From Anaerocaecibacter muris (GTDB lineage Bacteria > Bacillota > Clostridia > Christensenellales > Pumilibacteraceae), in assembly GCF_943192945.1 (NCBI RefSeq), contig NZ_CALPCE010000006.1:1-64000 (forward strand): DNA of 64,000 bases, given 5' to 3'. A program made the position numbers and the translations under genes. Positions within the stretch are counted from its first letter, which is position 1; the number at the start of each line of letters is the position of its first letter. Below, one piece after another: positions 44,271 through 53,177 of this stretch. The notes under the pieces are model-generated. The model had not been told where the DNA came from and ran no database searches. It saw only the letters and a list, made by a program, of their open reading frames with translations.

Positions 44271-45316
44271 TGCCTACGAAAGACGAATTGCGATTATTCC
44301 AAGCGTACCCGCTTGATATGAAAATTCAAAAGACGCGGCTACGTATAAGAGAATGGGTCGATTATTACGGCGTAGGCGGCGTGTTTGTATCGTTTTCGGG
44401 CGGCAAAGACAGCACGGTGCTATTACACATAACGCGCCAAATGTACCCCGAGATCGAAGCCGTTTTCGTAAACACCGGGCTTGAATACCCCGAAATACAA
44501 TCATTCGTAAAGGGGTTCGACAACGTAACGATACTGCGCCCGAAGATGCGGTTTGACGAAGTGATACGAAAATACGGCTACCCGTTTATAAGCAAGGAAG
44601 TTACGGAATGCGTAGCTCAAGCAAAAAAAGCCCTACAATGTGGCAAATACATTCAGCGACTGCGGCAGTTAGACGGAACGCACGTCGACAAAAACGGCAA
44701 TAAAAGTTTATTCAATTATGAGAAATACAAGCCGCTGCTGCACGTCGATTTTAACGTCGACAACAAGTGCTGTAACGTAATGAAAAAGACGCCAATTCGA
44801 GCCTACTGCAAACAAACCGGAAAAGTACAAATGACCGCGCAAATGGCGAGCGAAAGCAAACTGCGAATGCAAAAGTGGTTACAAAACGGGTGCAACGGTT
44901 TCAACATGAAACACCCGACAAGCAACCCAATGAGCTTTTGGACGGAGCAGGACATACTGCTTTATATAAAAAAGTACAAGCTACCGACCGCGAGCGTTTA
45001 CGGAGATATCGTCGTTCAGAATAGCCAAGACGGATTTACATATAAAGAAACCTTGTGCGAATGCGGCGATAAACTTTGTACTACCGGTTGTGATAGGACG
45101 GGCTGTATATTTTGCGGCTTTGGTGCGCATCTCGAAAAGGGCGAGAACCGCTTCCAACGATTAAAGCGCACCCACCCGCGACAATACGATTACTGTATGG
45201 GCGGCGGGGCATACGACACCGACGGGCTGTGGAAGCCCACAAAGGACGGGTTGGGAATGCGACATTGCATCGACACACTAAACGAGATTTACGGAAAGGA
45301 ATTTATTAAACTATGA
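44270..45316 (+). CDS. PAPS reductase/DndC-like phage protein
   Basis: The 348-aa protein has an N-terminal ATP-pyrophosphatase PP-loop, VFVSFSGGKDSTVLL, and the NTGLEYPEI segment of the PAPS reductase family. A Cys-rich zinc-binding C-terminal part (CECGDKLC, CDRTGCIFCGFG) follows. Phage relatives are thought to act in nucleotide or DNA sulfur chemistry and not in sulfate assimilation. Its neighbours here are all DNA-modification genes. The start is ATG 44270, overlapping the previous stop. Confidence 0.82.
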   Translation: MPTKDELRLFQAYPLDMKIQKTRLRIREWVDYYGVGGVFVSFSGGKDSTVLLHITRQMYPEIEAVFVNTGLEYPEIQSFVKGFDNVTILRPKMRFDEVIRKYGYPFISKEVTECVAQAKKALQCGKYIQRLRQLDGTHVDKNGNKSLFNYEKYKPLLHVDFNVDNKCCNVMKKTPIRAYCKQTGKVQMTAQMASESKLRMQKWLQNGCNGFNMKHPTSNPMSFWTEQDILLYIKKYKLPTASVYGDIVVQNSQDGFTYKETLCECGDKLCTTGCDRTGCIFCGFGAHLEKGENRFQRLKRTHPRQYDYCMGGGAYDTDGLWKPTKDGLGMRHCIDTLNEIYGKEFIKL

Positions 45317-46227
45317 ACCAAATCAGCTTTTTTGACGGTACGCAGCCGTTCCGCAACAATAAGCCAATACGCCTTATAGAGCTATTCGCCGGGTACGGAA
45401 GCCAAGCACTCGCGCTGAAATATCTCGGTGTACCGTTCGAGCATCACCGCATAAGCGAGTGGGCGACGAAATCTATACAAGCATACAAAGACATTCACGC
45501 CACCGCCGACCACACCGATTATTCAGAAGAATTGACGGTCGACGAAATAAAGGCGTGGCTCGTCGGTAAAATATCGATTGACTACAACGCGCCGGCTACC
45601 GAAGAGCAAATCAAACGGTTTAGCGAAAAGGTCGCACGTTCTATTTATAACAATATGCGAGCGACGCGGAATATCGGCAGCATAACGCAAGCCACCGCAA
45701 GTGACTTGGCGATTTTCGATACCGACCAATTCCTTTATATAATGACGTATTCGTTCCCTTGCCAAGACTTAAGCACGGCGGGCAACGGCGCCGGAATGAG
45801 TAAAGGCAGCGGAACGCGCAGCGGGCTATTATGGGAGGTCGAAAGGCTTTTGAGCGAGTGCCACGAGCTGCCGCAAGTGCTACTTATGGAGAACGTACCG
45901 CAAGTTGTGGGCGGCGGCGCGATAGCGGACTTTGTACAATGGCGCGAGTTTTTGGAGCGGTTGGGTTACAAGAATTACCACCGACTAATGAATGCAAAAG
46001 ACTTCGGAATACCGCAGAACCGCAACCGTTGCTTTATGATAAGCATACTCGGCGACTACTACTATACATTTCCGAAAACGCGAGAATTAAAGTATCTATT
46101 GAAAGATTTTCTCGATCGGCACGTTGACGAAAAGTATTACCTTACCGATGCGAAGATAGAAATGTTCGAGAAGCACACGGCGAAGCAACAAGCGAAAGGT
46201 AACGGTTTCAAGTTTGATCCGACTGAC

Positions 46228-46237
46228 GGGGGGGGGG
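46228..46237 (+). repeat. Poly-G tract (10 G) in the cytosine methyltransferase gene
   Basis: Ten G. Nine or twelve would keep the methyltransferase frame open into YAKTISTRAGG; ten causes a stop three codons later. Confidence 0.92.
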
Positions 46238-46400
46238 TACGCTAAAACAATCAGCACCCGAGCCGGAGGAAGAACGGACGACAATTTTATTATCGAACAA
46301 GGGAACGAAGCTCGAACGGACGACGACGGTCGCGTCGACGATATGTGCGAGGGACCGCAAGGGCTTCGGAAACCAAGCAATGAACGCGGTCATGGAACGC

Positions 46401-46412
46401 GGGGGGGGGGGG
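46401..46412 (+). repeat. Poly-G tract (12 G) in the cytosine methyltransferase gene
   Basis: Twelve G. Eleven would link the incoming frame (NAVMERG) to the outgoing frame (SFGITVGK). Confidence 0.9.
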
Positions 46413-46633
46413 CAGCTTCGGAATAACTGTCGGAAAATCGGCAGCATTTCAAAGAGGTCCACTCCCGGACATAAGCCGCACGATTGACACAAACGGAACG
46501 AATGGGGTGATATTATGCACGAACCAAGATGCAAACAAATAGGAAAGCTGACCGGCGACAAGTGGGAAAAGCTACATGACATAAGCCGCCGTGTCTACGG
46601 AATAAACGGCTTGTCGCCCACGATACACACGGC

Positions 46634-46644
46634 GGGGGGGGGGG
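46634..46644 (+). repeat. Poly-G tract (11 G) in the cytosine methyltransferase gene
   Basis: Eleven G, in frame in the ORF starting at 46515 (THTAGGGAQELK). A change of one base would truncate the C-terminal part. Confidence 0.92.
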
Positions 46645-47535
46645 CGCAAGAATTGAAAATAATCGTCCCCGAAGCCACAAAAAAGGGCTACGACGTAGCC
46701 ACTTATGGCGACAGTATAAATACAGCATTTCCGAACAGCAAAACGCGACGCGGACGCGTCGGTCACGGCGTAGCTCAAACACTCACAACGAGCGACGTGC
46801 AACAAGTGGTGGTCGAGCCTATGGCGTATGACGAACAAAACGGGCGCTTGCGGACAGACGGAACGGTCGGCACGTTGACGACGGACGGAAGCAGCCCGAA
46901 GCACAACAACCGAATTATAGAGCCGCTCGTGCGGGACGGCTTCAATCAGCAAGTACGCGCCGATAGCAGCGTATGCGGAACGATTACCCGAAATGTCGGG
47001 GCTGACCTAAAAAGGAACGGTCAAGGCATTATCGAGCTTTCCGATTATCGCTTTTATCAACAAGCGATCGAAACCCTACAAGAGAACGATTGCGAGCCGG
47101 GCGACACGATAGACGCATACAACAAGCGAGTCAATAAAGACGGCGTAAGCCCTACAATCACAACCCGACCGGACGGCTTCAAAACCGCGATACTGCCCGT
47201 TGTAACGGACGACGAAGAAAGCGTGGTATGGAATAACGACTTGGGCTGCTTTGTGGACGCAAAGACGGGCGAAATGATAGTAGGCGAACACGACGACTAC
47301 CCCGAACCGCAAAAGCCTAACTGCCGAATACGCAAACTAACACCGCGCGAGTGCTTCCGTTTAATGGGCGTTAAGCGCGAAGATTACGAAGCGGTAGCAA
47401 AGCGCCAATCGGACTCGAGCCAATACCACCTTGCGGGCGATAGCATAGTAACGGCTTGCCTTATGGCTATACTTGGCGTATTGCTATCGCTTGACTACAA
47501 TACCAAAATAACAGAGTTGACGGAGGAATTACTCG

Positions 47536-47940
47536 ATGCTGACGAAACGAATTCGTAAACAAATAGAATGGCACTTCAAAAACTACCAAGCGGACGCGGC
47601 ACTATACGAGGACCGGGTGCGCGATATAGTAGACGCGGGACTGACAGCCAATTATAGCGGCGTAGGCGGCGGGGGTGGCAACATAAGCAATCCGACCGAA
47701 AGCAAAGGGCTTCGGCTGTTGAAGCTTGATACGGAGCGAACGTGGGCAACAGTCGTCCGCAATACCTTTATAGCTTTTCAATTCGAGCCGGAGCATAAAG
47801 TTATGGTCGAGCTGTACATAAAAGGGCGACCGCTCAAAGAGCTATTGTGCGACGGACTATGGGAAACGACATTCTATCGTTGGCGTGACCGTTGGCTTGA
47901 GTACGCGTTAAAATGGGCGCGGAAATTTAATCTTTTATGA
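47536..47940 (+). CDS. RinA/ArpU-type phage transcription regulator
   Basis: The 134-aa protein overlaps the end of the methyltransferase gene. Its C-terminal half (VMVELYIKGRPLKELLCDGLWETTFYRWRDRW) is a sigma-70 region 4-like HTH as in late-gene activators of the RinA/ArpU group. The position just before the packaging genes fits control of late transcription. Confidence 0.65.
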   Translation: MLTKRIRKQIEWHFKNYQADAALYEDRVRDIVDAGLTANYSGVGGGGGNISNPTESKGLRLLKLDTERTWATVVRNTFIAFQFEPEHKVMVELYIKGRPLKELLCDGLWETTFYRWRDRWLEYALKWARKFNLL

Positions 47941-47982
47941 GTTACACACAAAGGCTGCGTGTAAATAGCCGATTTTATGTGA

Positions 47983-47988
47983 TATAAT
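47983..47988 (+). promoter_or_regulatory. -10 box of the phage lipoprotein gene
   Basis: TATAAT 37 bases before the GTG start, with a weak TGTAAA at -35. It suggests a separately transcribed cargo gene. Confidence 0.45.
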
Positions 47989-48024
47989 AGTATCGTTGAA
48001 AATTTCACAAGGAGCTTTGCAAGC

Positions 48025-48363
48025 GTGAAGCGAATACTTTTAGTGATAGCGATAGCGGCGCTTTCGGCGCTGCTTTTTGCTTGTACGAATAAGACCGCGC
48101 CGACCGAACCCGACGTCAGCGACAAAGAGCGAGCTATAATCGAGCTTGCTCTTTTTGATATACGCGACGAAGTAGACCCCGACAAAGCGGACGACGCACG
48201 GCTTTACTATCTATATACGGAAGAGGTGGCGTGGCTCGATTGGGAATGCGTGACCTACATACTGATTGTGGACGATAGAGCGTTTTGTGTCGGCACGCAA
48301 GAAAAGGGCGACGAGATACACTTCGTGGACGTAGAGGGAGAGCTTGTTTATGCAAGTAATTAA
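48025..48363 (+). CDS. Small phage-encoded lipoprotein
   Basis: The 112-aa protein starts at GTG 48025 after AAGGAG. The signal peptide has lipobox LLFAC. The mature part is acidic. It lies amid DNA-modification genes with its own -10 box, as typical for a moron. Phage lipoproteins often block superinfection, but nothing here proves that role. Overlaps the next gene. Confidence 0.65.
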   Translation: MKRILLVIAIAALSALLFACTNKTAPTEPDVSDKERAIIELALFDIRDEVDPDKADDARLYYLYTEEVAWLDWECVTYILIVDDRAFCVGTQEKGDEIHFVDVEGELVYASN

Positions 48364-49596
48364 CTACAAGATAGAGGACTTGAAGCCGTACAAGCGCAAC
48401 CCGCGCAAGAACGACGGAGCGGTCGACGCGGTCGCGGCGAGCATAAAAGAGTTCGGCTTCAAAGTTCCGATCGTGATAGACACGGACGGCGAAATCATAG
48501 CCGGACACACGCGGTTCAAAGCCGCGAAGAAGCTCGGGCTTAAAGAGGTACCGTGCATAATAGCGGACGATCTAACGCCCGACCAAATCAAAGCGTTTAG
48601 GCTTGCGGACAATAAGACCGCCGAGCTTGCCGATTGGGATTTCGAGCTGCTGCAGTTAGAGTTGAGCGACATACAGCTCGATATGACCGACTTCGGCTTC
48701 GATACCACGCTACCCGGCGAAGCCTACGAAGATAATTACGAACCCGAACCACCCGAAGAACCGAAAGCGAAGCTCGGCGATATGTATAAGCTCGGCGCGC
48801 ATACGCTGCTATGCGGAGATGCAACAAGCGCATTGAGCTATACAAATCTCGGGGGGGGGGGGGGGCGCTCTTTGACCTTTTGTTGACCGACCCGCCGTAT
48901 AACGTAGATTACGAGGGCAAAACGAAAGACAAGCTGAAAATCGAGAACGACAAAAAGGACGACGCGTCGTTTTTCGAGTTTTTGAGTGACGCGTTCCGAA
49001 ACGCCGCCGAAGCATTAAAGCCGGGCGGCGTTTGGTATATATTCCACGCCGACATCGAGGGCGAAAACTTCCGCAAGGCGGCGCGCGAACAGTTGGGCAA
49101 AGTAAGACAATGCCTTGTATGGAATAAGAACACCATAGTTATGGGTCGGCAAGACTACCAATGGAAACACGAGCCTTGCTTGTACGGTTGGAAAGACGGC
49201 GCGGCTCATTACTTCATTGACGACCGGACACAAGCGACGGTGTACGAGGACAAAGGCATCAATCTAAAAAAGCTCAAGAAAGACGAAGCAATCAAGCTCT
49301 TGCAAGACATATTCTCGGACAAACAAAGCACGTCCGTTATAAACGAGGACAAACCCGCGCAGAACGCCGAACACCCTACAATGAAGCCCGTTAAACTGCT
49401 TGCAAGATTGATAAGAAACAGCACCCGACCGGGCGAGAGCGTACTCGATCCGTTCGGCGGCAGCGGAAGCGTGTTGATAGCTTGCGAGCAGCTCGGGAGA
49501 GTATGCACCACGATAGAGTTTGACCCGCGCTACTGCGACGTAATAATCGACCGGTGGGAGAAGCTGACCGGTCAAAAGGCGGTTAAGATACAATGA
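48350..49596 (+). pseudogene. ParB-domain N6-adenine/N4-cytosine DNA methyltransferase, interrupted by poly-G
   Basis: Residues 1-110 are a ParB/sulfiredoxin-like domain (YKRNPRKND, IIAGHTRFKAAKKLG, FRLADNKTAE). The methyltransferase part begins at LCGDATSALSYTNL. A 15-G tract (48851-48865) then shifts the frame and stops it at 48884-48886. In the other frame the enzyme continues with LLLTDPPYNVDYEGK (catalytic DPPY), ends with DPFGGSGSVLIACEQLG, and closes at 49596. The order DPPY then FxGxG fits the beta class. Thirteen or sixteen G would fuse both halves into a 415-aa enzyme. Confidence 0.88.
48851..48865 (+). repeat. Poly-G tract (15 G) in the ParB-methyltransferase gene
   Basis: Fifteen G between SYTNL and the ALFDLLLTDPPY segment. 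This length leaves the gene off. 13 or 16 G would switch it on. Confidence 0.93.
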
Positions 49597-50390
49597 TCGA
49601 AAAAGTAAACCCGAACCACCCCGACAAGATAGCCGACCGCATAGCGGGCGCGCTCGTCGATATGGCGTACATGAAAGACCGAAACCCGAAGATAGCGGTC
49701 GAGGTCCTAATCGGACACGGCAAAGCCCACATAATAGCTGAAAGCTCGGTGGTGCTACGCACGGACGAAATACACAAGGCGGTGTGGCGAATAGCGGGAA
49801 CGATTGCGGTCGACTATGTAAGACACAACCAAGACGCGGCGCTTGCCGAAAATCAGCGATGTGAGCTACGCTGTGGCGACAACGGAATATTCAAGGGAAT
49901 TCCGCTAACGGAAGAAGAACACCGCGCGTCTTGGCTTGCAAGAGCCTTATACGACGAATATCAGAGCGACGGCAATTACATAGTGGACGGCGAGAAAATA
50001 ATCGTATGCCAAAGCCACGCGAACACGAACGAGCTACGGCAAAATCTCGCCAAAGGCAGCGGCGGTAAAATCACAGTAAACCCGCTCGGAGATTGGCTCG
50101 GCGGTTTGAACGTAGACACGGGAGCAACCAACCGAAAGCTCGGCAGCGATATGGGGCATTCGGTAACGGGCGGCGGCTTACACGGCAAAGACCTATCGAA
50201 AGCCGACGTCAGCGTGAATATATACGCATTCCTTAAAGCACAAGAAACGGGGCGACCCGTAGAGCTGTCGTGCGCGATAGGCGATACAACAATAGACGGA
50301 AAGCCCTACGCCGAAATCGTAGAGATAGCGAGAAGCTACATAAACGATATCGGCGGCTTTGAAAAGTTTGCCGAGTGGGGGCTGTTCTAA
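49593..50390 (+). CDS. Phage S-adenosylmethionine synthetase-like protein
   Basis: The 265-aa protein resembles methionine adenosyltransferase but is about two-thirds of the usual 390 residues. The ATP-binding opening NPNHPDKIADRIAGALVD, the core GDNGIFKGIPLTEEEH and the Gly-rich loop GHSVTGGGLHGKDLSKADVS are present. It overlaps the stop of the methyltransferase gene, and probably raises SAM supply for phage DNA methylation. Confidence 0.82.
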   Translation: MIEKVNPNHPDKIADRIAGALVDMAYMKDRNPKIAVEVLIGHGKAHIIAESSVVLRTDEIHKAVWRIAGTIAVDYVRHNQDAALAENQRCELRCGDNGIFKGIPLTEEEHRASWLARALYDEYQSDGNYIVDGEKIIVCQSHANTNELRQNLAKGSGGKITVNPLGDWLGGLNVDTGATNRKLGSDMGHSVTGGGLHGKDLSKADVSVNIYAFLKAQETGRPVELSCAIGDTTIDGKPYAEIVEIARSYINDIGGFEKFAEWGLF

Positions 50391-50402
50391 TGGGAGGGAC
50401 CA

Positions 50403-50810
50403 ATGGCAAACGAGAAAAATCTAAAACGCTTCGGCAAGGAAAAGCCGCCGTCAAGCCGTGAGGAAGCCGTGAAGAACGGACGCAAAGGCGGGAAGAAGAG
50501 TGCCGAAGTGCGAGCGCAAGCCAAGACTTCGCGCGAGATAGTGGAGATGCTCGACAGCCTCGCGGTAAAGGACGGCAACAACGAGATTATGGCGGCGCTC
50601 GGCATACCCGAAGATATGCGAACGCGCCAAACGCTCCGACTGCTTCAGCTACTGAAAAAAGCCGAGAACGGCGACCCGCAAGCGAACAAGCTCTTAATCG
50701 AGATACGCGGCGAGGCGGCGGCTTCCACCGTCAATTTAGAGATTAAGGACGAGCAGCGCGCGGCATACGACCGAGCGGCGGCGGCTATCAAAGGGGCGAA
50801 GAAGAAATGA
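50403..50810 (+). CDS. Probable terminase small subunit
   Basis: The 135-aa basic protein lies immediately upstream of, and overlaps by 4 bases, the terminase large-subunit start. The KNGRKGGKKSAEVRAQAKTSREI segment and helical C-terminus are common in proteins in this position. The assignment rests mainly on position. Confidence 0.55.
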   Translation: MANEKNLKRFGKEKPPSSREEAVKNGRKGGKKSAEVRAQAKTSREIVEMLDSLAVKDGNNEIMAALGIPEDMRTRQTLRLLQLLKKAENGDPQANKLLIEIRGEAAASTVNLEIKDEQRAAYDRAAAAIKGAKKK

Positions 50811-51628
50811 CATTCGACCAAGTGATATGGACGGAGAAAATGCGGGCGATATTCGCGGACGACGCACCGGTCATTCACTTGTGCGGAGCTATGGGAACGA
50901 GTAAGACGCTCGTCGGCGGTTTGACATTCTTCGACCGAGTAATGAACGCGCCCGCAAACGTCAACCAATTTGCGATTATAGGCGTGTCGAGCGTACTCGC
51001 CAAGCGTAACTTCGTAGACAAAGCCGACAGCTTGTACAACATACACAGAGGGCTGTGCAGCGAGTACAGCGACGGCAACAAGGACGCTGCCGGTTCGCAC
51101 TTTTGCATCTACGGCAAGTACGGCAAGAAAATAGTGTACATAGCCGGAGCGGACAACAAAGCGAGCTATCAGAACATACTGTCGCTTGACTTGGGCGGCA
51201 TATTGCTTGACGAGCTGTCGGCGCTACACCCAGACGTTATACGCGAGGCATACGGACGCGTTCAGCGTTTGGCATATCCCGGTTGGCTGATAACCACGAC
51301 CAACGGCGGCAACCCTACGCAAGAGTTCTACACCGAGCTTGTAAACCACGCGACGGTTATGTTCCGCGACACCGTGCCGAAGATCGAGCTTGACGAAATG
51401 GTGGAGGACCGCCCGAGCGAACACTATTACCATTTCAACCTACAAGACGACTGCCCGCACAAGACACCCGAGCAAACGGCGCGGCTTGTCAACAGCTACC
51501 CGGTCGGGAGCTTCTACCACTATTCGAAGATACTCGGCTGTCGCGGCTACGCGGAGGGCGCGCTGTATGCGAAGCTACTCGGCGGCGTGCAGCTTGTCGG
51601 GTATTGCTTGCTTTGCATCATAAGCTGA
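50807..51628 (+). pseudogene. Terminase large subunit, ATPase half only
   Basis: The 273-aa ORF is the packaging ATPase domain: Walker A GAMGTSKT (residues 27-34), Walker B GGILLDEL and the coupling motif TTTNGG. It stays terminase-like until about YAEGALYAKLL (near 51577), then runs into unrelated residues and a stop at 51628. The nuclease half, expected next, is found on the opposite strand directly downstream. As it stands it could not cut DNA. Confidence 0.8.
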
Positions 51629-52025
51629 CACTTAATCGAAGCCCTTGTCGGCAAGTCGGGGCAAAGCCATTTATCGGTCTTTACGCAGCCGAGAACGCTC
51701 ACCTTGCCGCGCCAACGGCTATGATTTTGCCAAGTGCTAACGAGCTTGTAGTCGGCTTTGTCTATCAGTATCGTTTTGAACTTGCCGTAGAATTTGAGCC
51801 AATAGCTATACAGCCACGCTTCGGCTTCGGTGATAATGTCGCGGTGTTCGATGCTGTTTATCTTCTTGGAAGCTATCGCCACGACGCGGTGGTATTGCTT
51901 CGTATAGCCGCCAAGCGCAACGATCGTGTGCGATTTGCTGTCGTCCTCGCCGTTTACGCTCGCGCCGACATCGACCGTTGCGACCACTTCTTCAAAGGCG
52001 TTAAGGTTTAGGTCGGCAAAGTTTA
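51600..52025 (-). pseudogene. Inverted terminase nuclease-domain fragment
   Basis: Read on the minus strand, the frame gives NLNAFEEVVATVDVGAS, SKSHTIVALGGYTKQYHRVV, then TEAEAWLYSYWLKFYG and ILIDKADYKLVSTW. This is the RNase H-like nuclease order of large terminases, with catalytic-type Asp in VDVG and LIDKAD. There is no ribosome site or start for it here. Placed in the opposite orientation it would follow the ATPase half. Flanking parts of the longer minus frame are antisense to plus-strand coding-like sequence and are not part of the domain. Confidence 0.65.
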
Positions 52026-52029
52026 CAAT

Positions 52030-52368
52030 GTGATTGCCATGATTACGTCGAACGCGCTCGGACAAGACAACAGCGCGCTTGTCGGACTTCCCGAAACCGC
52101 ACCCACCGACACCGTCAAAAAGGAAGCGTGGGAAAAGGAAAAGGCGCTGTGGGATTGGAGCAATATCGAGTATATTCTCTACGACCACAAGACGCTTTGC
52201 ATAATCAACGTGGCGCGCTTTATCGGGCTTGTACCGTATGACGCTATTATTCACAATAGCACGCTCATATCGATACTGACCGTTTGCGGCGGGCGTATTC
52301 GCAACACGCAAAAGGCAATCGCCAAGAAGTTCGTCGAAGCTCCGGTGAGCGGCGGCGGTAACGGCTAA
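52030..52368 (+). CDS. Unrecognised phage gene fragment after the inversion
   Basis: Up to 112 residues with a charged helix (VKKEAWEKEKALWDWSN) and a possible winged-helix-like end (NTQKAIAKKF). There is no ribosome site before ATG 52030 or 52039, so it is probably the 3' remainder of a gene cut by the rearrangement. It could be the terminase C-terminus or a separate gene; I cannot tell. Confidence 0.4.
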   Translation: MIAMITSNALGQDNSALVGLPETAPTDTVKKEAWEKEKALWDWSNIEYILYDHKTLCIINVARFIGLVPYDAIIHNSTLISILTVCGGRIRNTQKAIAKKFVEAPVSGGGNG

Positions 52369-52444
52369 ACTACACGACGGAAACAACGGGAGCGGGGCAT
52401 ACTCGCTCCCTTTGATTTCGTTACACCATAATTCGGAGGTAATA

Positions 52445-52738
52445 ATGGAACACAGCGCAGACAATAGAATGAGCCGCCTATGCGGTAGAGCTATGTCGGT
52501 GGCGACGGGCGCGCGCGATAGCTTGGAATACATTTTGGAAGAAATGGAATACATAGCCGAAGCGAACCCCGAGCGCGAGGACATAAAGGCTTGCGTCGAC
52601 GAAATCAAGACCAAGTGCAAGGCGAGCGAAAGCGAGAATTGGGCGGCGGCTAACAAGTGGAGCGAACACTTCGACGGCATAAGCACCGACAGCAGCGACG
52701 CGGACAGCGACAGCGACGGCGACGCAGACAAAAACTAA
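52445..52738 (+). CDS. Small acidic phage protein with Asp/Ser-rich tail
   Basis: The 97-aa protein starts at ATG 52445 after CGGAGG. A helical body is followed by a DSSDADSDSDGDAD tail. The function is unknown. Its location where portal or capsid genes would be expected is notable. Confidence 0.65.
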   Translation: MEHSADNRMSRLCGRAMSVATGARDSLEYILEEMEYIAEANPEREDIKACVDEIKTKCKASESENWAAANKWSEHFDGISTDSSDADSDSDGDADKN

Positions 52739-52756
52739 CACGGGAGGTGCGGCGCG

Positions 52757-53173
52757 ATGCCGAGCAGAATTATATCGGTCAGCTACGGACACGGCAGCGC
52801 GAGCGGTAAGTTATACGACTACGAAACCGACAAAGAATACCGCACCGGCGACGTCGTAGTTGTACCCGTAGAACACTACCAAAGCCACAAGCTCTATAAC
52901 ACGCTCGCGGTCGTACAAATGACAACCGACGAGGACACAGAGAAGTGGAAGCAAAAAGCCGATAACCTTACCACGCCGGACGGAGAGCGCGGCGACGGTA
53001 AGAAAATCAAACCGAAGAACGTCAGCCAAAGGCTCGAAATCGCCCAACAGCAAGGGCTTGACGTTTCGAGCCAACGCGACGTTACAGTTCGAACGCTGCC
53101 CGGCTACAAAGGGCGCGAGAGCAACGAGAAATGGTCGGGCGGTACGAGCCGCCTTATTTCACGCGAGGAGTGA
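52757..53173 (+). CDS. Phage structural-region protein of unknown function
   Basis: The 138-aa protein starts after GGGAGG. The first half is beta-rich (TGDVVVVPVEHYQSHKLYNT), and the second is basic and polar. It may be a small head- or neck-region protein; no family is recognised. Confidence 0.6.
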   Translation: MPSRIISVSYGHGSASGKLYDYETDKEYRTGDVVVVPVEHYQSHKLYNTLAVVQMTTDEDTEKWKQKADNLTTPDGERGDGKKIKPKNVSQRLEIAQQQGLDVSSQRDVTVRTLPGYKGRESNEKWSGGTSRLISREE

Positions 53174-53177
53174 CACC

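Larger units (their letters stand above)
45313..47558 (+). pseudogene. C5-cytosine DNA methyltransferase, broken at poly-G tracts
   Basis: The N-terminal 300 residues are a clear Dcm-type methyltransferase: IELFAGYGSQALAL (SAM site), SFPCQDLSTAG (catalytic Cys), LLMENVPQV, and MNAKDFGIPQNRNRC. At the 10-G tract (46228-46237) the frame ends in GGGVR-stop. Dropping one G continues into YAKTISTRAGGRTDDN. A further shift near 46290 gives VASTICARDRKGFGNQ, and the 12-G tract (46401-46412) shifts to SFGITVGKSAAFQRG. From 46515 one long frame contains an 11-G tract in frame and ends with IRKLTPRECFRLMGV (motif X region). Either phase-variable plus decayed, or misassembled. Confidence 0.8.

Noticed and set aside
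51604-52011. Plus-strand ORF after the terminase
   Set aside because: It is the antisense of the inverted nuclease fragment and lacks a ribosome site.
51547-52731. The complete 394-residue minus-strand ORF as a gene
   Set aside because: Only its middle third (about 51600-52025) is terminase-like; both ends are antisense to plus-strand coding sequence, so only the fragment was kept.
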